In this document: piece by piece, positions 41,881 to 50,136 of the stretch
Layout of the letters: each line of letters starts with the position of its first letter
Numbering within the stretch: position 1 is the first letter of the stretch
Assembly: GCA_964475595.1 (NCBI GenBank)
Contig: CAYYXG010000001.1
Coordinates: 124,001-188,000, forward strand
Origin: RGEC01 sp964475595
GTDB lineage: Bacteria > Bacteroidota > Bacteroidia > NS11-12g > UBA955
Reading direction: 5' to 3'
Length of the DNA stretch: 64,000 bases
Made by a program: the position numbers and the translations under genes
The notes under the pieces: generated by a model
Databases searched by the model: none
What the model was told of the DNA's origin: nothing
What the model saw: the letters and a program-made list of their open reading frames with translations, nothing else

Positions 41881-42511
41881 TCCGAAGTATTGCTTCGTTT
41901 TCCAGTATGTGAATGCCTGTTGCACCCTGAAGGCCATGTTCCAATAGGGTTCGGGCCACCTGTGTGTCTTTCACTGCCCTATATCGTGCTGGTATCATCC
42001 AAGAAAATAACGTCATCACCTGTTTGCTGATCCATTCTGCCAGGCGGAATTCCTTGCGCGGCCCGAGCAACATGGAAGGCCTTACAATAATGAGTGTTTT
42101 AAAGCCCACCATTTTCAGCGCATTTTCCAACTTGCCTTTCACCCTGGAATAAAACCAGCGTGAATGCTCATCCGAAGCAATGGCAGACACCAACCCAAAC
42201 GTATCGGCTCCATTGCGTTTAGCCGCTTTGGCCAGTTCTAAGGGATAATCGTGGTCTACCTGAAAAAATCGCTCTTTGGTTTTGGCTACGCGAATGGTGG
42301 TACCCAAACAGCAGTAAACATCATGGCATGGCATATTGAACGAAGATAAATCCCCGAAATCCACCACCATTTGTTGCAATTTTGGGTGCTGAATGGGCAA
42401 GGTTCTTCTTCCCAGGGAAATAACTTTTTCATATTTCGGATTGTCAAGCAGCATAGGCAGCAGGGCCGTGCCTATCAATCCGGAGGTGCCTGCAATAACC
42501 GCTGTTTTCAT
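41870..42511 (-). CDS. NAD(P)-binding atypical SDR (HTATIP2/YfmB-like)
   Basis: A 213-residue Rossmann protein. The nucleotide-binding loop is AVIAGTSGLIGTALLPML at residues 4-21. VYCCLGTTIRVAKTKERFFQVD, FGLVSAIASDEHSRWFYSRVKG (YxxxK-like) and IVRPSMLLGPR follow the pattern of the HTATIP2/TIP30-like atypical SDRs. The substrate is unknown. Its ATG overlaps the menD stop by 4 bases, so it is cotranslated with menD. A role in quinone metabolism is possible but only inferred from position. Confidence 0.82.
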   Translation of the reverse strand: MKTAVIAGTSGLIGTALLPMLLDNPKYEKVISLGRRTLPIQHPKLQQMVVDFGDLSSFNMPCHDVYCCLGTTIRVAKTKERFFQVDHDYPLELAKAAKRNGADTFGLVSAIASDEHSRWFYSRVKGKLENALKMVGFKTLIIVRPSMLLGPRKEFRLAEWISKQVMTLFSWMIPARYRAVKDTQVARTLLEHGLQGATGIHILENEAILRTKD

Positions 42512-44076
42512 CGGGTAAAAATCTCTAAAATTCCCTTTGATGCGGAGATGATATTGCTCAGTTCAGAATTCAATTCTAGGGCTTTTAAGCCACAATAAGG
42601 CATGTGGTAATGTTCCGCTATGTCTTTGGCGGTGAAATTGTGAGGAGTGTGCACAAATGGCCTTAATTCGGGCATTTTTTCAGGGCCATGCAGGCGGTCA
42701 AAGATCATTCCTCCTCCATTATTGATAATAATGACGAGTATATTATCGGGCATGGGATTGCACCACCAGGCATTTTTATCATATAAAAATCCAACATCAC
42801 CGGTTATGCAATAAACCCGCTGTTGTGGATTCGCCCAGGCATAGCCAACGGCAGTACTGACAGTTCCGTCTATACCGCTGCTGCCGCGGTTCCCAAATAC
42901 AAAATCAGGTAAATGATTGCAACGGTTGGCATGCCGCACCACCATGCTGTTTCCCAGTTGCAGGCAGGCGTTCTTCGGGATATGGCCGATAATGTCCTGC
43001 ACCAGTTTGGCCTCTGCATCTCCCTGAATATGGTTTTCAAATGCATGTTGCCAGGCGCGTAAAAACGCAGTGTCCTGGTTTTTGGCACAATCCATCAGCC
43101 ATTGTTGCATGAAGCCCACAATATCCGTTTCAAGGGTTTGCGGCTTGCTGAAAAACGGATCACCGGTAAATCCGCCGTCACCCAGGTGAATGTGGTGCTG
43201 AATTTTTAGGTTTCGTAAATGCTGTTTCAGCGATTTGCTTACCATGCTCAGGCCCAGCGTAATCAATACATCCGGCGTTTGGTTTTCATCCGTTAAATGG
43301 AGTTTTTCAATGCCGTTTATAATCTCACCTCCCTGCACATTGCTTAGCACATCTGCAAGCACGGGTGCATGTTGGGATATGGTTTTTAAGGCAGCATTCA
43401 CCGATACGGAAGGTGGGTGCTGTCCCACCATCCACAGTGTTTTTCTGGAAATTAACACTTCACCGGGAATGCTTTGAGTGATGGGCTTTTCAATTTCTAA
43501 TTTCGTTGGATGTATGAAATTTGCCAATTTTTCAGCATCCAGGCCTTCATAAATGGGTTCCGCTAGGGGAATATTAATGTGTACCGGGCCTTTGGGCCTG
43601 CCTATGCTGGTATGCCAAGCCTCTGCGGCAATATTGACCAGCTGTTTTTCTGTTTCGCTATCATGCACATTTACTGTTAAGTGAAAACTTCGCAGGATGT
43701 GCTTTTCGAAGATATCCTTCTGCCGAATGGTTTGCCCATCCCATTGATCGATCAGGTTTTCCGGCCTGTCGGCGCTGATGGCTATCAGTGGCACTCGTTG
43801 GTAAAAGGCCTCACAAATGCCGGGATACAGATTTAAAACGGCCGTTCCGCTGGTGCATAAAACTACGGCGGGCTTACCAGTGGCCTGTGCTGCGCCCAGC
43901 GCCATAAATGCGGCTGCTCGCTCATCGGGTGCGGAAAGCAAACTAAATCCCCCAATTCTTAGAAATCCGGCAATGATAGGGGCATTGCGTGAACCCGGAG
44001 AAACTACCACGTGCTCAACACCCAATTGTTTTAGGGAATGGGCTAAGGAATCCAGGTTATGGCGTAAATGAGACAA
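42508..44076 (-). CDS. menD: 2-succinyl-5-enolpyruvyl-6-hydroxy-3-cyclohexene-1-carboxylate synthase
   Basis: A 522-residue thiamine-diphosphate enzyme of menaquinone synthesis. It condenses isochorismate with 2-oxoglutarate. MenD features are VEHVVVSPGSRNAPI at the N-terminus, VVLCTSGTAVLNLYPGICEA, ISADRPENLIDQWDGQTI, FGNRGSSGIDGTVSTAVG, and the ThDP-binding GDVGFLYDKNAWW with NNGGGMIFDRL. The start is a TTG at 44076. The perfect -7 box TAACTTTG ends 7 bases before it and overlaps the 3' end of the upstream hydrolase gene. Menaquinone is the usual respiratory quinone of Bacteroidota, consistent with the pyrD and transhydrogenase genes nearby. Confidence 0.95.
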   Translation of the reverse strand: MSHLRHNLDSLAHSLKQLGVEHVVVSPGSRNAPIIAGFLRIGGFSLLSAPDERAAAFMALGAAQATGKPAVVLCTSGTAVLNLYPGICEAFYQRVPLIAISADRPENLIDQWDGQTIRQKDIFEKHILRSFHLTVNVHDSETEKQLVNIAAEAWHTSIGRPKGPVHINIPLAEPIYEGLDAEKLANFIHPTKLEIEKPITQSIPGEVLISRKTLWMVGQHPPSVSVNAALKTISQHAPVLADVLSNVQGGEIINGIEKLHLTDENQTPDVLITLGLSMVSKSLKQHLRNLKIQHHIHLGDGGFTGDPFFSKPQTLETDIVGFMQQWLMDCAKNQDTAFLRAWQHAFENHIQGDAEAKLVQDIIGHIPKNACLQLGNSMVVRHANRCNHLPDFVFGNRGSSGIDGTVSTAVGYAWANPQQRVYCITGDVGFLYDKNAWWCNPMPDNILVIIINNGGGMIFDRLHGPEKMPELRPFVHTPHNFTAKDIAEHYHMPYCGLKALELNSELSNIISASKGILEIFTR

Positions 44077-44083
44077 TCGAATG

Positions 44084-44091
44084 CAAAGTTA
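44084..44091 (-). promoter_or_regulatory. -7 promoter box TAACTTTG before menD
   Basis: A perfect TAnnTTTG match, 7 bases before the TTG start of menD. It spans the stop codon of the upstream hydrolase. Confidence 0.5.
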
Positions 44092-44733
44092 CGAACCCGC
44101 CGAGAAAAACGGATTGTGCGCGCGCTCCTGACCAACGGTGGTGGAGGGACCATGTCCACAGTGCAGCGTATAATCATCGGGAAGGGTGAAAAGTTGTTCG
44201 CGAATACTGCTCAACAATTGTTCGTGGTTTCCACCGGGCAAGTCGGTTCTGCCTATGCTGCCCTGAAACAGGGTGTCGCCGCATATCACATTTTTACTGT
44301 CATGATGAATGAATACCATGTGTCCGGGTGCGTGCCCGGGTACATGACGCACTTCCAAAGTAATTCCGGCCAGGGTTAGTTCACCGGGTTGCAAATCGAT
44401 ATCTGGCATAGGCGAAGGGGTGTACTGTAAATTCCACAAAGCGGCCATACTTTCAGCCCTTTCAAATAGGGGAATATCCAAATGACTCAGGTATATGGGA
44501 ACATTCCATGTTTGTTTTACATAGTAATTGCCAAAAATATGATCAATGTGTGCATGGGTGTTTAGCAGTGCCACCGGTGTGAGCTGATGTTGCTGAAGGT
44601 AATCGCTTAACTGCATTTCCTCTGAAGCACCATAGCATCCGGGATCGATGATGATGCATTGTTGGTTTTCACCAATCAATACATAGGTGTTTTCGGCAAA
44701 AGGGCTGAATTCAAAACCATGGATTTGAAGCAT
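44089..44733 (-). CDS. Metallo-beta-lactamase-fold hydrolase (glyoxalase II-like)
   Basis: A 214-residue MBL-fold enzyme. The metal-binding motif is NTHAHIDHIFG (HxHxDH), with further ligands in VRHVPGHAPGHMVFI and VICGDTLFQGSIGRTDLPGG, and a final LHCGHGPSTT. The layout matches the glyoxalase II/YcbL group, which hydrolyses thioesters such as lactoylthiols. The longer frame to 44826 is rejected: ATG 44733 starts MLQIHGFEFSPFAENTYVL, the normal family N-terminus, and a GATTTTTG box (44738-44745) ends 4 bases before it. It precedes menD by 12 bases and may share transcription with it. Confidence 0.9.
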   Translation of the reverse strand: MLQIHGFEFSPFAENTYVLIGENQQCIIIDPGCYGASEEMQLSDYLQQHQLTPVALLNTHAHIDHIFGNYYVKQTWNVPIYLSHLDIPLFERAESMAALWNLQYTPSPMPDIDLQPGELTLAGITLEVRHVPGHAPGHMVFIHHDSKNVICGDTLFQGSIGRTDLPGGNHEQLLSSIREQLFTLPDDYTLHCGHGPSTTVGQERAHNPFFSAGS

Positions 44734-44797
44734 GCTGCAAAAATCGGTTAGATATTTTGTATATTCCCCATTTACCTTATTCATTTTTGGGGTATAG

Positions 44798-46768
44798 ATG
44801 GTTATGCAGACGATAAAACGATTCATTTTGATTCCGCTGCTTTCGCTGGGTTTATACGCTCAGGAAAGCCATGCGCAGGCCTATTTCAATGGCAGTGTAA
44901 GCGAAGCGGTGAGTGGCGCCAAGTTAAAGAACGTGAAAATCATGGTGATTAACAATCGGGATACCAGCTATTTTAATGTGGGTGCCGATGGCAAGTACAA
45001 CATCACTACCAAAGAAGGCAAAAATCGCATTTTTGCCATTGCAGATGGTTACATCACCGAGCTAAACAGCATGGAAGCCGCGAAGGGCTCTGTGAACAAG
45101 GTGGATATTTCTATGGTGTCGAAAACCAAGGCAGAGACCGATGATGTAAAGCGTACCAAATACCTCAGGATAGCAGCTCTTTCTAAGGATGACGCTACAC
45201 CACGATATGAATATGAAAGGGAAGCCCCCGGTGCCGCTTACATAAAAAGCCCTGCTTATAAAACCATGGGTTCGGGCATCCATCCGGTGAAGGAAATCCC
45301 CGGTTATCGGACGGCCTCCGCAGGTGCAGCCGGAAAACTAACGGCCGGTAGTATTCTGGATTTTGGCAAATGGAGAATGTGGTCGGATTTGCAAGATGGT
45401 ATTTTTCAGCAATATGCAAAACGATACAAGCACCACGTGAACAAAGGAGACCGTTATGTGGTGCAGGTTACCACACCCGCAGGTGTACCTGTGGTTGACG
45501 CCGCCGTGGTATTAAAGTCCGGCGGTGAGGTTTTGTGGAACGCCCGAACCGACAATACCGGTAAAGCCGAATTGTGGAATATGGCCCCCAAATCAGAAGG
45601 GAAAACGCCCAAAGTGCGCGTCACCGCGGAAGTTACGGCATATGGCAGAACGGAAATGATGGATAAGGTGCACCCTTTTGAAAAAGGCATTAATTTCTGG
45701 ATGATGGATGGCCCCTGCAGTATGGCCGACCAGCTGGATGTAGCATTTGTGGTGGACGCCACCGGCAGCATGGGCGATGAAATTCACCACCTGAAGCTTG
45801 ATTTGGACACTTTTATCAAAACCATTGCTGTGCGAAACAAGGACATCAACTTGCGTCTTGGTTCGGTATTCTACCGCGATAAAGGGGATGAATACGTATA
45901 CCGTATGTCACCATTCAGCAGCAATTCTCACGTTACGGATAATTTCATACTCGATCAGATGGCTGCGGGCGGGGGCGATTTTCCAGAGGCGGTGGATGAG
46001 GCACTCAAACAGGCCGTTTTGAACATGAACTGGAGCAGCACGGCCCGTGCCCGCATTATTTTTCTGATGCTGGACGCCCCATGTCATCCGGATGAGCCAA
46101 CTTACGATACCCTGCAGAAATATGTGGCCATGGCAGCTGCCAAGGGTATACGAATAGTGCCCGTGGCCTGCAGCGGTACCGATAAGTTCACCGAATTTAT
46201 GCTGCGCAACATGGCTTTGCTCACGAATGGTAAATACCTGTTTCTCACCAATCATAGCGGTATTGGCAACCCCCACATTGAACCCAGTACGGATATATAC
46301 TCAGTGCGCAGTTTGCTCGATGAAATGCTGGCGGTGACTTCGGAGTTTTCAATCGTACCTGATTGCCGAAAATACCTGGATCCCAATGCCATATTTCACA
46401 CCGATTCGCTAAGAATAACCGCAGATCCCTTTACAATGTTGGATAGCGTACAGGTATTAAAGCTCAGTGCCAAGGACAGTGCGGCATTGCGCGATAGCGC
46501 CATCATTCGGGAACGGGGGAAATATGGTGCGGTATCATGGGTGAAAATTTATCCCAATCCCACCGAGGGTCCACTTACAATTAATGTGCAAGCGGATATA
46601 AGAGAGGTGTTTATCGCCGATATTGGTGGAAAATTATTACAGCGTTTCTCCTGCAAAAAAGGCGATGTGCTCACTCCGGATTTAAGTGTCTACAGTTCCG
46701 GAATCTATTTTGTGAAATACCCAACAGCCAACGGCTGGGTAGCCGAACGAATCGTCTTGAGGCGCTAA
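44798..46768 (+). CDS. von Willebrand factor A domain T9SS surface protein
   Basis: An exported protein of about 656 residues. The signal peptide covers ~27 residues (FILIPLLSLGLYAQESHAQ). Residues ~28-100 are a carboxypeptidase-like beta domain (AYFNGSVSEAVSGAKLKN). A second such domain is at ~220-280 (VVQVTTPAGVPVVDAAVVL). The VWA domain starts at ~310 with LDVAFVVDATGSMGDEIHH, a MIDAS DxTGS motif that binds a divalent metal, and continues through GDFPEAVDEAL and RIIFLMLDAPCH. The last ~80 residues are a T9SS type A sorting domain (KIYPNPTEGPL ... YSSGIYFVKY). A surface adhesion or protease-linked role is plausible. ATG 44804 is an alternative start. Confidence 0.87.
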   Translation: MVMQTIKRFILIPLLSLGLYAQESHAQAYFNGSVSEAVSGAKLKNVKIMVINNRDTSYFNVGADGKYNITTKEGKNRIFAIADGYITELNSMEAAKGSVNKVDISMVSKTKAETDDVKRTKYLRIAALSKDDATPRYEYEREAPGAAYIKSPAYKTMGSGIHPVKEIPGYRTASAGAAGKLTAGSILDFGKWRMWSDLQDGIFQQYAKRYKHHVNKGDRYVVQVTTPAGVPVVDAAVVLKSGGEVLWNARTDNTGKAELWNMAPKSEGKTPKVRVTAEVTAYGRTEMMDKVHPFEKGINFWMMDGPCSMADQLDVAFVVDATGSMGDEIHHLKLDLDTFIKTIAVRNKDINLRLGSVFYRDKGDEYVYRMSPFSSNSHVTDNFILDQMAAGGGDFPEAVDEALKQAVLNMNWSSTARARIIFLMLDAPCHPDEPTYDTLQKYVAMAAAKGIRIVPVACSGTDKFTEFMLRNMALLTNGKYLFLTNHSGIGNPHIEPSTDIYSVRSLLDEMLAVTSEFSIVPDCRKYLDPNAIFHTDSLRITADPFTMLDSVQVLKLSAKDSAALRDSAIIRERGKYGAVSWVKIYPNPTEGPLTINVQADIREVFIADIGGKLLQRFSCKKGDVLTPDLSVYSSGIYFVKYPTANGWVAERIVLRR

Positions 46769-46807
46769 TGAGGAAAGGTATTCAAGGTCAACAAAAAATC
46801 CCGGCAT

Positions 46808-46907
46808 NNNNNNNNNNNNNNNNNNNNNNNNNNNNNNNNNNNNNNNNNNNNNNNNNNNNNNNNNNNNNNNNNNNNNNNNNNNNNNNNNNNNNNNNNNNNN
46901 NNNNNNN
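46808..46907. other. Assembly gap (100 N)
   Basis: An exactly 100-base run of N, the usual scaffold spacer, so the true length is unknown. It lies in repetitive sequence. Confidence 0.99.
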
Positions 46908-46981
46908 CCCATCATAGCAGGTTTGTTATGCCGCGCCGCTGGCGCTGAGGGGTGGTTATGAGGCGGTGTTATTAATATATC

Positions 46982-47117
46982 GCCCCTACGGGGCTGATGC
47001 ATCCCGCTTTTCGGAAATACAAACCTGTCACTTACCGGGCAGCTATGGGTATCAGCTCCGTAGGAGCGGCATTTTCATAGAAAATGTCATAGGGGAAGCA
47101 GCAAGCGCCGTAGGTGC
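46982..47117. repeat. Cluster of short palindromic repeats (GCTCCGTAGGAGC type)
   Basis: Three palindromes: GCCCCTACGGGGC at 46982-46994, GCTCCGTAGGAGC at 47055-47067, and GCGCCGTAGGTGC at 47105-47117. A degenerate fourth copy (CCACTAGGAACGGCATA) starts at 47231. Copies 2 and 4 are followed by CGGCAT. They resemble REP-like dispersed palindromes. Confidence 0.65.
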
Positions 47118-47246
47118 GACATAACGCGCCAAGCCCCATTTCAGCAGACACCTGTAGTGCTGAGGCGGTGTTTCCGGGAAGTGGTTGGCGAGGATCCTAA
47201 CCACACGGCGAATGCCATTCAAACATATATCCACTAGGAACGGCAT

Positions 47247-47275
47247 AAAAAAATCCCGGCATCGCCGGGATTTTT
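47247..47275 (-). terminator. Intrinsic terminator of lpdA
   Basis: Stem ATCCCGGC/GCCGGGAT with loop ATC and flanking A7 and T5 tracts, 28 bases after the lpdA stop. Confidence 0.85.
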
Positions 47276-47303
47276 ATGTGAATATACGAAATTATTTTGA
47301 CAA

Positions 47304-48689
47304 TTACAAATGGATGCACTCGTCATACGCCTGTGCTACCGCTTCCATCACCGCTTCGCTCATGGTGGGGTGGGGGTGTACACTCTTTATGATTTCGTGG
47401 CCTGTGGTTTCCAAGTTGCGAGCAACCACCGCTTCAATAATCATATCGGTAACGCCTTCGCCCACCATGTGGCAGCCCAGCCATTCACCGTATTTCTTAT
47501 CAAAAATCACCTTCACAAAACCTTCCTTATGCCCACCGGCACTGGCTTTTCCGCTGGCGCTGAATGGGAACTTGCCCACACGAATATCATATCCCTTTTC
47601 CTTCGCCTGCGCTTCGGTTAAGCCCACGCTGGCTACCTCCGGATGGGTATAGGTACAACCGGGGATATTGCCATAATTCAAAGGATCGGTATGTGTACCG
47701 CAAATGTGCTCTACGCAAATGATGCCTTCAGCACTGGCAACGTGTGCCAAAGCAGGACCGGGAACGATATCGCCGATGGCGTATACACCGGGAACACTGG
47801 TTTGGTAGTATTCATCCACCACTACCTTACCCTTGTCGGTTTTAACACCCATTTCCTCAAGACCCAGGTTTTCCAGGTTGGTTTGAACGCCGGCTGCGCT
47901 TAGTACATTATCCACTTCGAAGGTCTGTTCCCCTGTTTTGGTTTTCACGGTTACCACACAACGCTCTCCTTTAATATCAACCTTTTCAACGCTGCTTTCG
48001 GTCAAAATTTCAATGCCACGCTTTTTGTAGGTCATGGCCATGGTTTTGCTCACCTCTTCATCTTCAATGGGAAGAATGCGGGGCATAAACTCCACGATGG
48101 TTACCTTGGTTCCGATGGTGTGGTAGAAGTAAGCAAACTCCATTCCGATAGCACCACTGCCGATGATAAGCAATTCCTTGGGCTGCTTGGGCATTACCAT
48201 GGCTTCGCGGTATCCGATTACACGGGTTCCGTCAATCTTGATGTTGGGAAGTTCACGGCTGCGCGCACCGGTTGCCAAGATGATGTGGGCAGCTTCTACT
48301 GTTTCTGTTTTGCCATCGGCTGTAACGGAAATTTTGCCTTTCCCGGCCAGCTTTCCTGCACCTTTGATGACAGTAATTTTGTTCTTCTTCATCAAGAACT
48401 CCACACCCTTGCTCATGTTGCCGGCCACACCGCGGCTGCGCTGCACCATGCCTTCAAAATCGGCCTGGTGTGAGGCAACTGTAATTCCGTAATCCTTGGC
48501 GTGATTGATATAGTCAAATACCTGAGCACTTTTAAGCAAGGCCTTGGTGGGAATACAGCCCCAGTTCAGGCAAACACCGCCCAGTTCTGATTTTTCAATG
48601 ATGGCAACACTCTTGCCAAGCTGAGAGGCGCGGATGGCTGCTACATAACCGCCGGGACCGCTGCCGATAACTGCAATGTCAAATTTCAT
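47304..48689 (-). CDS. lpdA: Dihydrolipoyl dehydrogenase
   Basis: A 461-residue flavoprotein that re-oxidises lipoyl groups in the pyruvate and 2-oxoglutarate dehydrogenase complexes. The FAD-binding loop is VIGSGPGGYVAAIRA, the redox disulfide is GGVCLNWGCIPTK (residues ~37-49), the NAD-binding loop is LLIIGSGAIGMEFAY, the second FAD motif is GVYAIGDIVPGPALAH, and the C-terminal catalytic dyad is in SVHPHPTMSE. No other complex subunit is nearby. A perfect TATTTTTG box (minus strand, 48708-48715) is 18 bases before the ATG. Confidence 0.96.
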   Translation of the reverse strand: MKFDIAVIGSGPGGYVAAIRASQLGKSVAIIEKSELGGVCLNWGCIPTKALLKSAQVFDYINHAKDYGITVASHQADFEGMVQRSRGVAGNMSKGVEFLMKKNKITVIKGAGKLAGKGKISVTADGKTETVEAAHIILATGARSRELPNIKIDGTRVIGYREAMVMPKQPKELLIIGSGAIGMEFAYFYHTIGTKVTIVEFMPRILPIEDEEVSKTMAMTYKKRGIEILTESSVEKVDIKGERCVVTVKTKTGEQTFEVDNVLSAAGVQTNLENLGLEEMGVKTDKGKVVVDEYYQTSVPGVYAIGDIVPGPALAHVASAEGIICVEHICGTHTDPLNYGNIPGCTYTHPEVASVGLTEAQAKEKGYDIRVGKFPFSASGKASAGGHKEGFVKVIFDKKYGEWLGCHMVGEGVTDMIIEAVVARNLETTGHEIIKSVHPHPTMSEAVMEAVAQAYDECIHL

Positions 48690-48707
48690 GAGATTGGTTT
48701 ATTGGTG

Positions 48708-48715
48708 CAAAAATA
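48708..48715 (-). promoter_or_regulatory. -7 promoter box TATTTTTG before lpdA
   Basis: A perfect TAnnTTTG match followed by C, 18 bases upstream of the lpdA ATG. Confidence 0.5.
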
Positions 48716-48764
48716 AGGGAAATTGTTTTTTACAGCCCGGATTTCTCAATAACCTTTTGACTGC

Positions 48765-48885
48765 CCACAAAAAAAGAGACCCGACCAATAGGGATACCCT
48801 CCTTTATCCCTGTATCATTAGCCGGGCCTCAATTTGAGAATGTTAAATCCAAAGACTGCAGACTGTTTTTCAAAGTCTTTATTGT
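48765..48885 (-). ncRNA. Candidate small structured RNA (unknown type)
   Basis: No gene lies between lpdA and the patatin gene. On the minus strand the stretch reads as a hairpin AAAGACT/AGTCTTT (48851-48880), then a nested structure: outer stem GAGGCCCG/CGGGTCTC (one mismatch; 48776-48783 with 48823-48830), inner stem AGGGATA/TATCCCT, and a T7 tract right after. That is a terminator-like end with no protein gene upstream on that strand. The inner loop contains AAGGAGG. The family is not recognised. Confidence 0.35.
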
Positions 48886-48951
48886 GTCATTGGTTTAAAA
48901 TTTATGTAAAAGTAGTAGAAAAAAATGTAAAAAGCAAATTATATTAGCAAA

Positions 48952-50136
48952 GTGAAAGTAAAAACAACAAAATTGACAGCTGTAAAACAAAAATTACAGA
49001 TTCCGGAAGAGAATAAACTTATTCTTTGCCTGGATGGGGGAGGAATGCGTGGCATTTTGAGCATTCAATTGCTAAAAACCTTAGAAAAAATGGCAGGTGT
49101 GCCTGCTTACGAATTGTTTGATATGGTTTCGGGTACATCCACAGGGGCCATTATAGCTGCGCTATTGGCCACCGGCCATGATGCAACGCAGATAGAGCAA
49201 CGTTACAACCTCATGGTGAATGAAGTGTTTAGTCCGCTATTTATGGGCAACCGGTTTTTCAATCCACCACGATTTACCAAAAAGGCCTTCCGGCGCTTTG
49301 CAGCAGAAATTTTTCGTGATATTACCATCAGGGAAGCGACGGCGATGCACGGCACGGACCTTCTTATAACAGGAAAGGATATGGCAGCAGGAGAGGAGAC
49401 TTTCTTTACTGCTTTTCAATTATCAGGTAATCAGTTTTCCGGAACCTATGCCGATGTCTTGCTCAGGGCCGCACTGGAGGCCTCCATGTCTGCCCCTACC
49501 TATTTTGCTCCGCTGGAACGTTTTGTGGATGGAGGTACAACCACGTATAACAACCCGTCCAGCGCCGCCATCATCGAAGCACTGAACTACAGTGGCAATC
49601 CCGGTTATGAATATGGAAAAATCACCGTAATCAGTCTGGGTACGGGCATTTCTCCGCAGTTTGTGAGTTTGTCAGATATCAGGAACCCCAAAGGCCCGGA
49701 TATCGTTTTTTGGCTAAACTGGCTCATGACAGAAATGGGACAGGATGCTTCCGATATGCAGACCGATTTGCTTCGTTCCCCCCGGTTCAGGGATTTAATC
49801 GATTACCGAAGATTTCAGATTTCTTTTGACAGACAAGCCATGAGTAAGCTCCCGGATGTCCGATTTCCCCAACCCATTCATGGTTTTGGCTCCTTGCATG
49901 AAGTGAGCGATAAAATATTATGCGGCATCGATATGGCTGATACCCAATTTTACGAATTGGTGAAAATTATCGGTCAACAGATGGGATTGTACGTGGAAAA
50001 AAACAATGGATTTACCCGCGATATGGTGCTAAAAAATAAGGTGAGAGATGAACTGGTTACCGCGCGTGGTGATGTTGCCACCATTCTTAAGCAAATGAGC
50101 AACCACCAATGGCTGCAGAATCAGCCGTTGGATTAA
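48952..50136 (+). CDS. Patatin-like phospholipase
   Basis: A 394-residue patatin-fold lipid acyl hydrolase. The oxyanion hole is LDGGGMRGILSIQLL (about 26-40), the nucleophile elbow is GTSTGA (about 62-67), and the catalytic Asp is in FVDGGTTTYNNPS (about 192-204). There is no signal peptide, so it acts in the cytoplasm or on the inner membrane. The substrate is unknown. Similar patatins serve as effectors (CapV) in CBASS antiphage systems, but no cyclase gene is beside it, so a housekeeping lipid role is equally likely. The start is GTG, 4 bases after TATATTAG, a near match to the -7 box. It overlaps typA by 4 bases, converging. Confidence 0.88.
   Translation: MKVKTTKLTAVKQKLQIPEENKLILCLDGGGMRGILSIQLLKTLEKMAGVPAYELFDMVSGTSTGAIIAALLATGHDATQIEQRYNLMVNEVFSPLFMGNRFFNPPRFTKKAFRRFAAEIFRDITIREATAMHGTDLLITGKDMAAGEETFFTAFQLSGNQFSGTYADVLLRAALEASMSAPTYFAPLERFVDGGTTTYNNPSSAAIIEALNYSGNPGYEYGKITVISLGTGISPQFVSLSDIRNPKGPDIVFWLNWLMTEMGQDASDMQTDLLRSPRFRDLIDYRRFQISFDRQAMSKLPDVRFPQPIHGFGSLHEVSDKILCGIDMADTQFYELVKIIGQQMGLYVEKNNGFTRDMVLKNKVRDELVTARGDVATILKQMSNHQWLQNQPLD

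Larger units (their letters stand above)
46769..47303. other. Non-coding stretch with assembly gap and repeats
   Basis: No credible gene lies between the VWA gene and lpdA. The stretch holds the 100-base N run, three short palindromes of the form GCnCC-GTA/TAC-GGnGC, and the lpdA terminator. A hairpin half-arm identical to the terminator arm (AAAAAATCCCGGCAT, 46793-46807) stops exactly at the gap. Confidence 0.8.

Noticed and set aside
46682..47002. Minus-strand open frame running through the N gap
   Set aside because: It exists only because the unknown bases are read as open, and it overlaps the VWA gene.
48952..50136. Patatin as a CBASS antiphage effector (CapV)
   Set aside because: No cyclic-nucleotide synthase or accessory CBASS gene lies nearby; the neighbours are lpdA and typA.
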